From: Pseudomonas oryzihabitans
Lineage (GTDB): Bacteria; Pseudomonadota; Gammaproteobacteria; Pseudomonadales; Pseudomonadaceae
NCBI RefSeq assembly: GCF_024652905.1
Contig: NZ_CP102428.1
Coordinates: forward strand, 632,501-696,500
Reading direction: 5' to 3'
Length of the DNA: 64,000 bases
Shown: in pieces, positions 7,378 through 15,431 of the stretch
How the letters are laid out: each line of letters starts with the position of its first letter
How positions within the stretch are numbered: the stretch's first letter is position 1
Notes under the pieces: model-generated
The model's input: only the letters and a program-made list of their open reading frames with translations
The model's database searches: none
What the model was told of the DNA's origin: nothing
Position numbers and translations under genes: made by a program

Positions 7378-8673
7378 TCATTCGCTGCGTCCCCGTCCCA
7401 TCATCGCCCTTAGATTTTTGAAGACGTCATTCCCGGTTCGAGCATCGCTGACAGCTCTGGGCTGGATTGGCGCTGGCTCAAACCGTGGAAGCGCAGCCGC
7501 TGCAGATGCTGCTGCGGGTAGGGCCAAAGCGGCTGATTGGGCTACAGCTGGCTGCCAATCAGCATTGAAGTCACCGGTCTGGGCCTTCTGGATAAGCTTC
7601 ATCAGGTAGGCAAGGGGCTTGGCTACCCCACCCGAGGCACACCGTGCGCCCCATTGCTTGATCAGCGGTTGCCGAAGGTCAGGGCTAACTGCCGCGATGG
7701 CCTGTTGGGCTCGCTGCTGCTGTTGGGACGTCATCCGTTGGTAGGCACTGGGCCATGCGAATCCTGTGTCCTGCTCCTCGCGCAGTACAGAGCTTTTAGA
7801 TACATCAGTATTTGTATTCGTATACGTACTAGATGAGTTCGGATTCCGAACTGAGGCTGAAACCCCCTGATTTACACTGAGTTCGGATTCCGAACTGAGG
7901 GGCGGGAGCTGATCAACCTGGCTTTTTTGGCTGAGTTCGGAATCCGAACTCAGGTGATTCATGGGCGGCAAGACCGGAGTTCGGAATCCGAACTCAGCCG
8001 GAGGGATCGCAGCACGGGCAGGATCTTCAAGTCCCTGGGCGCGGAAACGCTCTCTGAACACTTCAACCCGGGTGGGCAGCTCCTGGGTCTCGCTGACCAG
8101 CATCTCGTCGAAGGTGAGACCTGCAATCTCACGGACGGAGCTGTTTGAGTGCTCAAGGCCGTTGGCCACGAGGGGTAGGAAATCGTGATCGAGTTGGATG
8201 GCCTCGGAATAGTCCACCGGCTCGTCATGCAGGATGTAGATGTTGCCTTGGACCTGGCCGGTAATCGCATCACGGACGCGGCGGCCGAGGCTCAACCAGC
8301 GGGTCAGGCGCAGCACGGTCAAGGCCTTGGCCACGGTCTCGCGTGAAGCGGGACGGCCTGGATTGTTGCCTAGATAGGGTCTCAATTGATCATAGGTCGG
8401 GAAGGCGGTGACGCCATCGCCGTTCATGAGCAGGCGAAACACCTGCCAGGTATTGCGCTCCAGGGGGGAGAGACGATCATCGAGCAGCAGCCGGCGCGGG
8501 ACGGTCTCGTGAGGGTTACCGCTAAATACGATACCGGCGAATTCCTTGGGTAGGTCTTCGCCGGTTTTCTGCCTGTAGTCGCGCTGGGCTTGAACATGGA
8601 CGTTCAGGTGTGAAGCTGCAACGTCCAGGGCGCGACCGAGTAGATGGGAGACGCGTGGAGCAGGGGTCTTCAC
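7378..8673 (-). CDS. STY4528-type ICE replication protein with origin-like palindromes in its linker region
   Basis: 431 aa. The N-terminal ~200 residues contain a probable winged-helix region (FPTYDQLRPYLGNNPGRPAS then RETVAKALTVLRLTRWLSLG), the layout of replication-initiator or regulatory wHTH proteins such as the STY4528 family in PAPI/PFGI-type ICEs. A Ser/Asn/Thr-rich disordered linker (~220-300, including SSTYTNTNTDVS) leads to a C-terminal helical domain (~305-365) and an Ala/Pro-rich tail ending FKNLRAMMGRGRSE. The gene overlaps the DUF2857 stop by 4 nt. Four 19-bp palindromes lie inside the linker coding region (7835-7995), recalling phage lambda O, whose origin lies within the initiator gene. 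Confidence 0.78.
   Translation of the reverse strand: MKTPAPRVSHLLGRALDVAASHLNVHVQAQRDYRQKTGEDLPKEFAGIVFSGNPHETVPRRLLLDDRLSPLERNTWQVFRLLMNGDGVTAFPTYDQLRPYLGNNPGRPASRETVAKALTVLRLTRWLSLGRRVRDAITGQVQGNIYILHDEPVDYSEAIQLDHDFLPLVANGLEHSNSSVREIAGLTFDEMLVSETQELPTRVEVFRERFRAQGLEDPARAAIPPAEFGFRTPVLPPMNHLSSDSELSQKSQVDQLPPLSSESELSVNQGVSASVRNPNSSSTYTNTNTDVSKSSVLREEQDTGFAWPSAYQRMTSQQQQRAQQAIAAVSPDLRQPLIKQWGARCASGGVAKPLAYLMKLIQKAQTGDFNADWQPAVAQSAALALPAAASAAAALPRFEPAPIQPRAVSDARTGNDVFKNLRAMMGRGRSE
7835..7995. repeat. Four spaced 19-bp palindromes inside the replication gene (candidate oriV iterons)
   Basis: The palindromes are at 7835-7853, 7879-7897, 7933-7951 and 7977-7995. The first two read GAGTTCGGATTCCGAACTG and the last two GAGTTCGGAATCCGAACTC. 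The shared AGTTCGGA(A/T)TCCGAACT core is symmetric. Start-to-start spacing is 44, 54 and 44 bp, close to whole helical turns apart, which would put all four on one DNA face. An AT-rich stretch at 7790-7834 adjoins the first site and could be an unwinding element. All are within codons for the Ser-rich linker, where protein constraint is low. Confidence 0.85.
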
Positions 8674-9446
8674 CTTTTGTCGCCTTCTGCCGAGTCCAGC
8701 TCAATCAAGTCCATCTGCCCAAGGGCAGTCGATTGATCCTGTTCTTGCGCCTCGGAACGGGCATCGCCCGCGGCTTGTTCTTCGGTGGAATAGCGGTCCC
8801 GTCTTCTGCGGGCATCGGATATTAATCGAAGGGGGGCACGGGCGATCTTGGGCGGATAGAGGCCCTCATTGAGCCAGGTCTGTACAAGATTCCAGATCAG
8901 GCCGAGGGTAATCTGGTCGTGCTTGTGCTTGATGGACTCGAAGGGACCGTTGAGCTCTTCGGTGATGAGCATGCAGATGTCGAGCAGCGCGATCGCGTCC
9001 TTGTGGTCGACCTCATGGGTACTCATCAGGTCCAGGAAGCGATACCAGACCTGGTCGGTATCATTGAGTCCCGCCACTCGGCCTGGGCGGCCGGGGACGT
9101 TGAGCAACTGACGTACGACATTGATCTCGCTGGGCGCCATGCCAAAGAAGTCTTTGATCATCCCGTTAGTAGCGCCCAGCTGGATGGCCCGATGCACTAG
9201 GCGGGTTTCCCGCTCATCGCGTTCGCAGTTCTCCAGGAGCTTCTTGACCATGTCGAGGTCGATTTGGATCTTGCACCAGCGCGCCGGGGCGTTTTTCAGA
9301 ATGCTATGAGCCTGTGGCTGACGCAGCAGATTCAAGACTTCGACGTCCAGGCCTATATCCAGGCAGCGCTGGACCTGGCCATTGCGCAGGTGATGGAGGA
9401 TCTGGTCCATCAGCGCCTGGTTCAGGGGGTTGTACTTCGTGGACAT
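8670..9446 (-). CDS. DUF2857-like ICE protein
   Basis: 258 aa. It opens with NPLNQALMDQILHHLRNGQV and QRCLDIGLDVEVLNLLRQPQ, as in DUF2857 proteins conserved in this ICE class. The middle of the protein (residues ~85-125, LVHRAIQLGATNGMIKDFFG then MAPSEINVVRQLLNVPGRPG) looks like a helix-turn-helix segment, so DNA binding is plausible. The C-terminal ~50 residues are charged and low complexity. It lies 37 nt after parB and overlaps the replication gene by 4 nt, so it probably belongs to the replication/partition module. Function is not established. Confidence 0.72.
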   Translation of the reverse strand: MSTKYNPLNQALMDQILHHLRNGQVQRCLDIGLDVEVLNLLRQPQAHSILKNAPARWCKIQIDLDMVKKLLENCERDERETRLVHRAIQLGATNGMIKDFFGMAPSEINVVRQLLNVPGRPGRVAGLNDTDQVWYRFLDLMSTHEVDHKDAIALLDICMLITEELNGPFESIKHKHDQITLGLIWNLVQTWLNEGLYPPKIARAPLRLISDARRRRDRYSTEEQAAGDARSEAQEQDQSTALGQMDLIELDSAEGDKR

Positions 9447-9483
9447 ATGCGACTTCCTAATGCAGGTCCAGAAGGTGACCGGG

Positions 9484-11232
9484 CTACTGCCCGGCCTCGA
9501 GTTCGATCAGCCGACGAGCGAGACGGATCACCCGAAACAGCTTCACCAGGGCGGCATCGGTCATACGGCCTTCGGTGCTGGCTGGCTTGCTATCGAAAAG
9601 GGGATCGCCAAGAAGCAACTGGCCCAGGTTCAAGGTAAATGTCGCGTTCTCTTCCGCGATGCTTGCCGTAAGTGCCTCAGCGTTTTCTGGGTCCCGCGAC
9701 ACCACGTAGCTGTACATGCCCGTCAGGGACTGCAGGAATTGCCAGGATGTCGTCCCGCGTGCGGTCAGCTCTGACTGAGGGGTAGAAAGCGTGAAACCGA
9801 GTGCGAAATCGGTGGGCTTGAGCAGCTCACCAGGAACGTCGCACAGCTGGGCGATTTCGAGGACGAGCGTTCTCAGGACCTTGCGCAGTTCGTCCGGGGT
9901 ATCACTGCTGCGCTCGATGTACCAGACGTCCGAGATGGGATACAGACCCCCGGCCTGGACGGGAATGGCACGCAGGGCATCGCTGTTGAAGTCAGGTAGC
10001 GTTTCGCCGTGCTCGGCCGCAATGCGTCGCTGAACATCCCGTACCTTCTGACCGATGCCATCAGGCGTTACGATGTGGCCGTTCAAGCGAGCGGCACGTT
10101 CTTCTTCGGTCAGCTGTTCGGGATCCGGCGGAGTGTGTTGTGGAGCAGTCGAGTCGACCGCTCCGGTACCGCCGACGCGCTCAGGTGGTGGCGGAGGTGT
10201 GGCAGGGGAGGCGCCTTGCTGCTTCTGCTTGGCTGGCGTACCAGGCTGCTGTTCCAGCGTGGCATTGTTGCCCTGGGCAAGAGGCGCGTTGCCTGAGGCG
10301 GGAATTTGAGGGATCTGCCCGTCGGCCACCTGTACCCCCACCAGCTGCGAGCGGCGGCTACTGTCTTGGTGGTCAAGAATCGCCTTGAGCACTTCCTCAT
10401 AGCTGATATTCAACGCTCTGCGGATCTGGCCGATCAGCTCGTCTTGAATGGAATCGAAAACGAAATTATCGGTAGGGCCGTCGAAGCCGTTGAGCACTTC
10501 CTGATAGAGGATCTCGAAGTCAGCCTCTTGACCATTGAAGCCGATCCAGGCCTTGAGCGCGGCGCTACGCAAATTGAGCAGCTTTTCAATTTGAGGCTTG
10601 CCCAAGCCGGAGTAAAGCAGTCCGGGGATAGCAGGTACCAACGTTCGCAGCGTCTCCTGCATCCTGCTGATATGGGACTGGGATATGCGATATCCATCCT
10701 CAGCCAGCTTCCTCACAAGCTCCCTCTGAGAGATATCTCGGCCCGCTTCTTGGGCATAGAGCTCACGCGCAGCATCAATGCTGACGGCGCGCTCGATAAA
10801 CATCAGGTTGCCGCGCAGATCATTCTCGGCCAGGTGCCCGGTCAGGGAGACAATCTCGCCGCGGTCAGACCAGGGACGGAATAGGCAATGGATGCGGAAG
10901 TAACGCTCGTCCCTGGTTTCCTTCCAGAGTTCATTGAGGATGGCCAGGCGGGTATTGCCACCCGTGCGGATGATGTAGTGATCCTCACCGGGCCGCCGGG
11001 TCACAGGCGGTGGCTGGTCCAGCCCACGTGCTTGGATGGATGCCTTGATCTCATCGTGCAACGGGTTTCGCGTGGTACGAGGGTTGTGGTTGTACGGCGC
11101 CAATTCGTCCAGCGTAAGGACCATGGGCGTCTCCTTGATCGGATCCGCCAGTCGGGCGACTGGTGTGTTGGATCCCGGAAAACCACCGGCTAACAGGCGC
11201 TGAGAGACCGCTTCGTTGCTGGGCTTGCTCAT
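9484..11232 (-). CDS. parB: ParB-family protein of PFGI-1-class ICE
   Basis: 582 aa, much longer than plasmid ParB proteins (about 300 aa). Residues ~38-110 form the ParB/Srx nuclease-like domain, including LAPYNHNPRTTRNPLHDEIK and the ligand-loop-like RTGGNTRLAILNELW. A helix-turn-helix follows at ~165-195 (DISQRELVRKLAEDGYRISQ then SHISRMQ). After ~330 there is a Gln/Pro/Thr-rich linker and a C-terminal domain (~385-582) typical of the ICE-specific ParB family. It may bind centromere-like sites and work with the Soj/ParA protein encoded at the ICE end. The two palindrome clusters nearby are candidate targets, which is inference. It overlaps the RHH gene by 4 nt. Confidence 0.88.
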   Translation of the reverse strand: MSKPSNEAVSQRLLAGGFPGSNTPVARLADPIKETPMVLTLDELAPYNHNPRTTRNPLHDEIKASIQARGLDQPPPVTRRPGEDHYIIRTGGNTRLAILNELWKETRDERYFRIHCLFRPWSDRGEIVSLTGHLAENDLRGNLMFIERAVSIDAARELYAQEAGRDISQRELVRKLAEDGYRISQSHISRMQETLRTLVPAIPGLLYSGLGKPQIEKLLNLRSAALKAWIGFNGQEADFEILYQEVLNGFDGPTDNFVFDSIQDELIGQIRRALNISYEEVLKAILDHQDSSRRSQLVGVQVADGQIPQIPASGNAPLAQGNNATLEQQPGTPAKQKQQGASPATPPPPPERVGGTGAVDSTAPQHTPPDPEQLTEEERAARLNGHIVTPDGIGQKVRDVQRRIAAEHGETLPDFNSDALRAIPVQAGGLYPISDVWYIERSSDTPDELRKVLRTLVLEIAQLCDVPGELLKPTDFALGFTLSTPQSELTARGTTSWQFLQSLTGMYSYVVSRDPENAEALTASIAEENATFTLNLGQLLLGDPLFDSKPASTEGRMTDAALVKLFRVIRLARRLIELEAGQ

Positions 11233-11507
11233 GCGTGGATCTCCTGAGCAGGACGGACAGCCGATCTGCTGGAATCATCATTGGCCGCGAGCAGCTGATC
11301 GATGACGCGCTGCAAACGGGAAACCTCATCCTCCAACGCGAGCGTGCGCCCCATGCGGATGATGATTTCAGCATTCATTGAGCGATGAGCCTGCTTGGCC
11401 GCCTCGGCGATCTGAGGACGGAGTCCTTTGGGAAAGCGGACGACGAACTTCTCATCCTCTGTGGCAGATTTCCGTACGGATGGCTTGCGCTTGGTTGCGG
11501 TAGTCAT
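11229..11507 (-). CDS. Arc/MetJ-type ribbon-helix-helix DNA-binding protein
   Basis: 92 aa. After a basic N-terminus, residues ~19-55 (EKFVVRFPKGLRPQIAEAAK then QAHRSMNAEIIIRMGRTL) match the beta-strand plus two-helix Arc-type RHH fold. The strand residues FVVRFP fit the DNA-contacting ribbon, and SMNAEII is typical of the second helix. A short coiled-coil-like C-terminus (LEDEVSRLQRVIDQLL) could support oligomerisation. The gene overlaps both its HicA-like upstream neighbour and parB by 4 nt. It is probably an autoregulator of the partition/replication operon; alternatively it acts as an antitoxin-like partner of the upstream protein. Confidence 0.78.
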   Translation of the reverse strand: MTTATKRKPSVRKSATEDEKFVVRFPKGLRPQIAEAAKQAHRSMNAEIIIRMGRTLALEDEVSRLQRVIDQLLAANDDSSRSAVRPAQEIHA

Positions 11508-11743
11508 AGGGTCTGGTCCAATTCGTTCATGGGCTGGGCACGGCGCAGCTGGGCGCGGGCATTGAGGCCGGCGCGGCGATCGCTGGGAGTGAAAGACGTG
11601 AAGATGGGGCAGTAGCCGACTTTCAAGAACTTGACGTGGCCGCCCTTGGTACGGGCGACGATCCAGCCCTCGTCCAAGGCAAACGCCACCAGGTCCTGCA
11701 GGTTCTTGTTGGCACCACGTAGCGCATGGGCGGGCGTCGTCAT
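11504..11743 (-). CDS. HicA-like small protein
   Basis: 79 aa. The stretch DEGWIVARTKGGHVKFLKVG then IFTSFTPSDRRAGLNARAQL resembles HicA mRNA-interferase proteins (a Gly-Trp, a G-H motif with catalytic-type His in GGHVKF, then a beta strand and basic helix). HicA-like proteins adopt a dsRNA-binding fold. The next gene, overlapping by 4 nt, encodes an RHH protein, and HicB antitoxins often carry an RHH domain, but that protein lacks the RNase-H-like part of HicB. Whether this is an active toxin, a degenerate one, or an unrelated ICE protein cannot be told from sequence. Confidence 0.6.
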   Translation of the reverse strand: MTTPAHALRGANKNLQDLVAFALDEGWIVARTKGGHVKFLKVGYCPIFTSFTPSDRRAGLNARAQLRRAQPMNELDQTL

Positions 11744-12129
11744 GTGCGGCTACCTCCTTTCACGTATCCCGCTTTAAAGGGCAGGCGGTGTGCCCGGGCA
11801 AGGTCGTGACAGCGCTCCAAGGGCTGCTGTAGGCGCTTGGACGCAGTGCGCAGGGTGTCCCCAAGCAAGGCGCGGGCTCGAAGGAGCCGTACCAGGTCCT
11901 CGTCGGAAACTTCGGTAGCCGGCTTGGCCTCGGCGAGCTGGCGCAGCTCCTCGCGCTGCGCGCTGATTACGAAGCTTGGCCCGCCAGCGGCGCGCTCGGT
12001 CGGCTTCACTTCGACGACTTGGCCACCCTTGGCCAGGAAGTCGTTCAGCGCTGCATCCAGCCTCTGCCGGTCACGTTCGCGATCGGTATGAGAAGGGAGA
12101 TCGTGTTCAGGGGTGTGATGGGAGAGCAT
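11740..12129 (-). CDS. Small hypothetical ICE protein
   Basis: 129 aa when started at MLSHHTPEHDLPSHTDRERD. This start lies one nucleotide after the upstream stop and is preceded by GGGAGG, so the longer upstream frame is rejected. The segment RLDAALNDFLAKGGQVVEVK is a short motif also seen in small phage and ICE proteins. The C-terminal half is helical (DEDLVRLLRARALLGDTLRT) and ends in a basic tail. There is no signal peptide or membrane segment. It overlaps the HicA-like gene by 4 nt. The function is not recognised. Confidence 0.6.
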   Translation of the reverse strand: MLSHHTPEHDLPSHTDRERDRQRLDAALNDFLAKGGQVVEVKPTERAAGGPSFVISAQREELRQLAEAKPATEVSDEDLVRLLRARALLGDTLRTASKRLQQPLERCHDLARAHRLPFKAGYVKGGSRT

Positions 12130-12130
12130 G

Positions 12131-12562
12131 TCATTGGCCTCCCGCCCGTTGCTGGAGCTGGTTGCCCGATTCGATGGCGACGATCTCGGCCAGACCATCG
12201 TCCTTGAACAGCAAGTCCAGAGTTTTTATCAGCCCTGCCGCGTCATTGCGGGAGCCGGCGACGCGGAATACCACTGTGGTTTCGTGGTAAGGGCCAGGCT
12301 CGGGCTGCTCTACAGGCTCCAGGGGCTCTACATCGAACGAATGGCATACGCTGCAGACGAGGAGCTCATCTGGGGTTAGGGAGCGACGGCAGAAGTGATG
12401 GCCGCAGTGGCGGCACTGGTGAGTAACCCCAGACAACATAGCTTGCGGGCTCATCGAGCAGCTCCTTGCCGACTCCCGCCGGCGAACGATCGAGGGGAAG
12501 GGCAGGGAAGAGGGGTGTGCTTCATCTGTAGCGGGCGCGGGGGCGTCGGTCAGGAGGTTCAT
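12131..12562 (-). CDS. Zinc-ribbon-containing hypothetical ICE protein
   Basis: 143 aa. The central part has a CxxC...CxxC-type arrangement (QCRHCGHHFCRRSLTPDELL then VCSVCHSF), suggesting one zinc ribbon at about residues 49-78. The N-terminal ~45 residues are low complexity. After the ribbon, HETTVVFRVAGSRNDAAGLI begins a small alpha/beta region. It starts within the dnaB stop (4-nt overlap) and ends one nucleotide before the next gene, so it belongs to the dnaB transcription unit. It may assist replication or bind nucleic acid, but the role is unknown. Confidence 0.6.
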   Translation of the reverse strand: MNLLTDAPAPATDEAHPSSLPFPSIVRRRESARSCSMSPQAMLSGVTHQCRHCGHHFCRRSLTPDELLVCSVCHSFDVEPLEPVEQPEPGPYHETTVVFRVAGSRNDAAGLIKTLDLLFKDDGLAEIVAIESGNQLQQRAGGQ

Positions 12563-13971
12563 GCGTTCATCTCCTGCCAGGCCTGTGCGCTCAGGTTCTC
12601 GAAGCGCGTCTGCTTGGCGATGAAGGCGGCGCGGACCGTGCCGACTTCGCCGTTGCGGTGTTTGCCAACGATCAGCTCAGCGATGCCCTTAAACTCGGTA
12701 TCCGGGTGGTAGTACTCGTCGCGGTATAGGAACATGATCACGTCCGCGTCTTGCTCGATGGCTCCGGACTCACGCAGATCGGCAAGGCCAGGCCGCTTGT
12801 TCGGCCGGGACTCGAGTCCTCGGTTGAGCTGGGATAGGGCAATAACCGGGCACTTCATCTCTTTGGCGAGCGCCTTGAGCGAGCGAGAGATCTCGGCGAT
12901 TTCGTTGGCACGGTTCTCCTGGCCTTCGCAGCGCATTAGCTGCAGGTAGTCGACCAAGATCAGGGCGGGCGGGCCGAAACGCCGCGCGGCGCGACGGGCT
13001 CTGGCGCGCAGCATCGTGGGGGACAGGCCAGCCTGGTCGTCGATGACCAGGCGGTCGCCAAAGCCGTTGATGGTGTTGACGGCCATGGTCAGCTTCGGCC
13101 AGTCCTCATCCTCCAACTGCCCAAGCTTGAGCTTCGTGGCATCAATGTGGCCGATGATCGCCACTAGCCTCAGCATCAGCTGTTCAGCCGGCATCTCCAG
13201 GCTGTAAACCTGTACCGATTTGCCCAGCGCATGGTGGAGCGCTTTGGTGATGCAATTGAGCAAGAAGGCGGTCTTGCCCATGGCTGGCCGGGCACCGACG
13301 ATGATCAGGTCGGTGTCCTGCCATCCCGAGGTGAGGGTATCGAGGTCGGTAAGACCTGAAGGAACGCCCGTCACCGGCGTAGGGTTGTTGAAGCGTTCGT
13401 CGATGGTGTCGATCAGCTTGCTCAACGTTGCCGTGACGTTGCAGAACTCGGCGCCCTTGCGGTCTTGGCCGAGCGCGAACAGCCGCTGCTCTGTCTGCTC
13501 CTGTACTTCGGCGGCATTGGCACCCGGTGCTGACGCCTCGCGGCTGCTGGCAAAGCCCAGCAGGGTCAGCCGGCGCAGATGTGCGCGCTGGGCGACGATC
13601 TCCGCGTAGGCGACGATGTTGGCCACCGAGGGGGTGTCCTTGGCCAAGGTCCCCAGATAAGCAAGGCCACCCACCTCGTCGACGTCGGGCATCACCTCGG
13701 CAAGGGTCACGACATCGAAGGGCCGCGACTGCGAGGCGAGCAGAGCGATACGCCGAAAGATGAGCTGGTGGTGCCGAAAGAAGAAGTCTTCCTCCAAGAG
13801 TACGTCAGCGATCAGGTCCCAGGTGCTGTTGTCGAGCATCAGTCCGCCCAGGACGGACTGCTCGGCTTCCTGGGAGTGTGGCGGAACCAAGCCGGCGGCT
13901 ACGCGCTCGGCGTCTGGGGCATGCACGAAGTGATCGTGGGCGGAGGCTTCCAGGAGCTGAAGGACGCTCAT
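12559..13971 (-). CDS. dnaB: DnaB-family replicative helicase, ICE-encoded
   Basis: 470 aa, the normal DnaB length. It has the N-terminal DnaB domain (PPHSQEAEQSVLGGLMLDNS), Walker A in GARPAMGKTAFLLN (~residue 225), helicase motif VYSLEMPAEQLMLRLV, a Walker B-type region ALILVDYLQLMRCEG, and the arginine-finger region near GKHRNGEVGTVRAAFIAKQT. It unwinds DNA at replication forks as a hexamer. A private helicase implies the ICE can replicate after excision with limited dependence on the host loader. It overlaps the DUF2786 gene by 4 nt upstream and the zinc-ribbon gene by 4 nt downstream. Confidence 0.96.
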   Translation of the reverse strand: MSVLQLLEASAHDHFVHAPDAERVAAGLVPPHSQEAEQSVLGGLMLDNSTWDLIADVLLEEDFFFRHHQLIFRRIALLASQSRPFDVVTLAEVMPDVDEVGGLAYLGTLAKDTPSVANIVAYAEIVAQRAHLRRLTLLGFASSREASAPGANAAEVQEQTEQRLFALGQDRKGAEFCNVTATLSKLIDTIDERFNNPTPVTGVPSGLTDLDTLTSGWQDTDLIIVGARPAMGKTAFLLNCITKALHHALGKSVQVYSLEMPAEQLMLRLVAIIGHIDATKLKLGQLEDEDWPKLTMAVNTINGFGDRLVIDDQAGLSPTMLRARARRAARRFGPPALILVDYLQLMRCEGQENRANEIAEISRSLKALAKEMKCPVIALSQLNRGLESRPNKRPGLADLRESGAIEQDADVIMFLYRDEYYHPDTEFKGIAELIVGKHRNGEVGTVRAAFIAKQTRFENLSAQAWQEMNA

Positions 13972-14669
13972 GGCTGACCTCCCAGCGCAAACTGGTTGCG
14001 GCGCTGGCCAACGCCGCGGTGGAGCTGTGCTTGAGCCCCCAGCTCGTAGCCCTGGTAGCGCGCCCGCATGTCGTGGCCCTTGGCCTCGAGATGCTCAAGC
14101 TCTACGGTGGTCAGGTCCGGATGGTGAACGGCCAGGTAGGCATCGATGACGCGCTGGGTCTCATCTGGCTTGCCTTTGGCAAACTGGTGGACCTTGACGC
14201 TGACTGCTTCGATCCAGCCTTCGGCGAAGACCTGGCCACGACGGCGTTTTGTGGCCAGCTTGCAGCGAGTTTGGCTGCGGACGAAGACCTTGCGCGCGGC
14301 CAGGAGCTGCTGGTGGAGCGCGGAATAGGCGTAGCTGGCCATCTCAGGGCCGACACCGATACCGACGAACTTGAAGGCCCAGCCCAGGCGCTGATCGCGA
14401 AAGGCCAGGGGATCACAATCGAATGCCTGGGCACACACCAAAGCGAGCTGGTGAAGCCAGTGGGCGGGCGCTCTGCGGGTGCCGGTGGCAACGACTGACT
14501 CGCTGGCCAGCACTGCGTGGACGTCAACGTCCATGAGGTCGTGCTGTTGCATGAGTTTGCGCGCTTGACGCAGCGCGATCTCAGCTTCGTTCGGCGCGGC
14601 GCCGGCGTCCTTGGCCAGGGCAAAGCACTTGGCGACGCGCTCCAGAATCTTCTGCTTGTTGGCGTCCAT
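13968..14669 (-). CDS. DUF2786-domain protein
   Basis: 233 aa. The N-terminal ~45 residues (KQKILERVAKCFALAKDAGA then APNEAEIALRQARKLMQQHD) are a clear DUF2786 domain, found in many phage and mobile-element proteins. A second region (~75-170) contains HWLHQLALVCAQAFDCDPLA and FVGIGVGPEMASYAYSALHQ, typical of the DUF7168-like extension in such proteins. The C-terminus is basic and Gln-rich. The start shares one nucleotide with the upstream stop (TGATG). It is co-transcribed with dnaB. Function is unknown. Confidence 0.75.
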   Translation of the reverse strand: MDANKQKILERVAKCFALAKDAGAAPNEAEIALRQARKLMQQHDLMDVDVHAVLASESVVATGTRRAPAHWLHQLALVCAQAFDCDPLAFRDQRLGWAFKFVGIGVGPEMASYAYSALHQQLLAARKVFVRSQTRCKLATKRRRGQVFAEGWIEAVSVKVHQFAKGKPDETQRVIDAYLAVHHPDLTTVELEHLEAKGHDMRARYQGYELGAQAQLHRGVGQRRNQFALGGQP

Positions 14670-15430
14670 CAGGCGGCTCCCCCTTGAGAGGAGGCCATCG
14701 AAGTCGCGGGACCTGAGGCCTGTTCGACTTCCAGAAGCGCTTCGGTCCAGACCCTGATGGTCTCCTGGGCGCTGGGATTCGAAAGCTTTGCCTCCCGTAC
14801 CTCAGCGATTCGCTTCTGTAGGGACTCCAGCCTCTGGGAAGGAGACTGGTCCACGAAAACAAGGTGATATTCGACTGAGGATTTCAAGTCCGCGATGAGG
14901 CTGGTTACCTGGTCCAGACGCCATTTCTTGGTGGTTGTCCAGCCTGGAGCTTGAGACTGCATCATGTCGCGAAGGCGACCATCTTCTTTCAGCAACCAGC
15001 CATCAGTGATGGGCCTGATTGTGATGTACAGCTTCAGTACCTCGACTTGCTGCTCGACCGTCGTGGTCGGCAGCGGGAAGTGCTGGGCGACCAGCTGCTT
15101 CGCTTGTCGCTCGCGTTGCGCGCGAAGCTTGGCGGCAGCCTTCTCCTCGCGCGCCTTGCGCTCCTTGGCGTGCTCGACGTTGTATTTCACTGAGTCCAGT
15201 AGGGCAGCAGCGTTGCTCAGTAGCTCGCGCTGCTCGCGAGAGAGCTGCTCGCCGAGGCGACCTAGGAGATTGCCGTACTGGGTCAGCGCCCGAAGCTCGC
15301 GGGCTGCGCTGGAGAGCCCGGTCTGCACCTTGCGGAAATCCTTCGCGTCGTAGAATTTTCCCTGTTCCAGCACCACGTCTGCAGTGATGCCTGTGGCCTG
15401 GGTCAGATCATGCTTTTGGTGGTTGGCCAT
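14669..15430 (-). CDS. Helical/coiled-coil hypothetical ICE protein
   Basis: 253 aa. Residues ~85-125 are strongly charged and Ala/Lys/Arg-rich (HAKERKAREEKAAAKLRAQR), a probable coiled coil. A second helical pair occurs at ~165-215. It has no signal peptide, membrane segment or recognised catalytic motif. It starts one nucleotide after the soj stop (TGA-G-ATG) and ends on the DUF2786 start, so it sits between parA and dnaB in the coupled operon, as unnamed genes do in related ICEs. A structural or partition-accessory role is possible but unsupported. Confidence 0.6.
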   Translation of the reverse strand: MANHQKHDLTQATGITADVVLEQGKFYDAKDFRKVQTGLSSAARELRALTQYGNLLGRLGEQLSREQRELLSNAAALLDSVKYNVEHAKERKAREEKAAAKLRAQRERQAKQLVAQHFPLPTTTVEQQVEVLKLYITIRPITDGWLLKEDGRLRDMMQSQAPGWTTTKKWRLDQVTSLIADLKSSVEYHLVFVDQSPSQRLESLQKRIAEVREAKLSNPSAQETIRVWTEALLEVEQASGPATSMASSQGGAA

Positions 15431-15431
15431 C

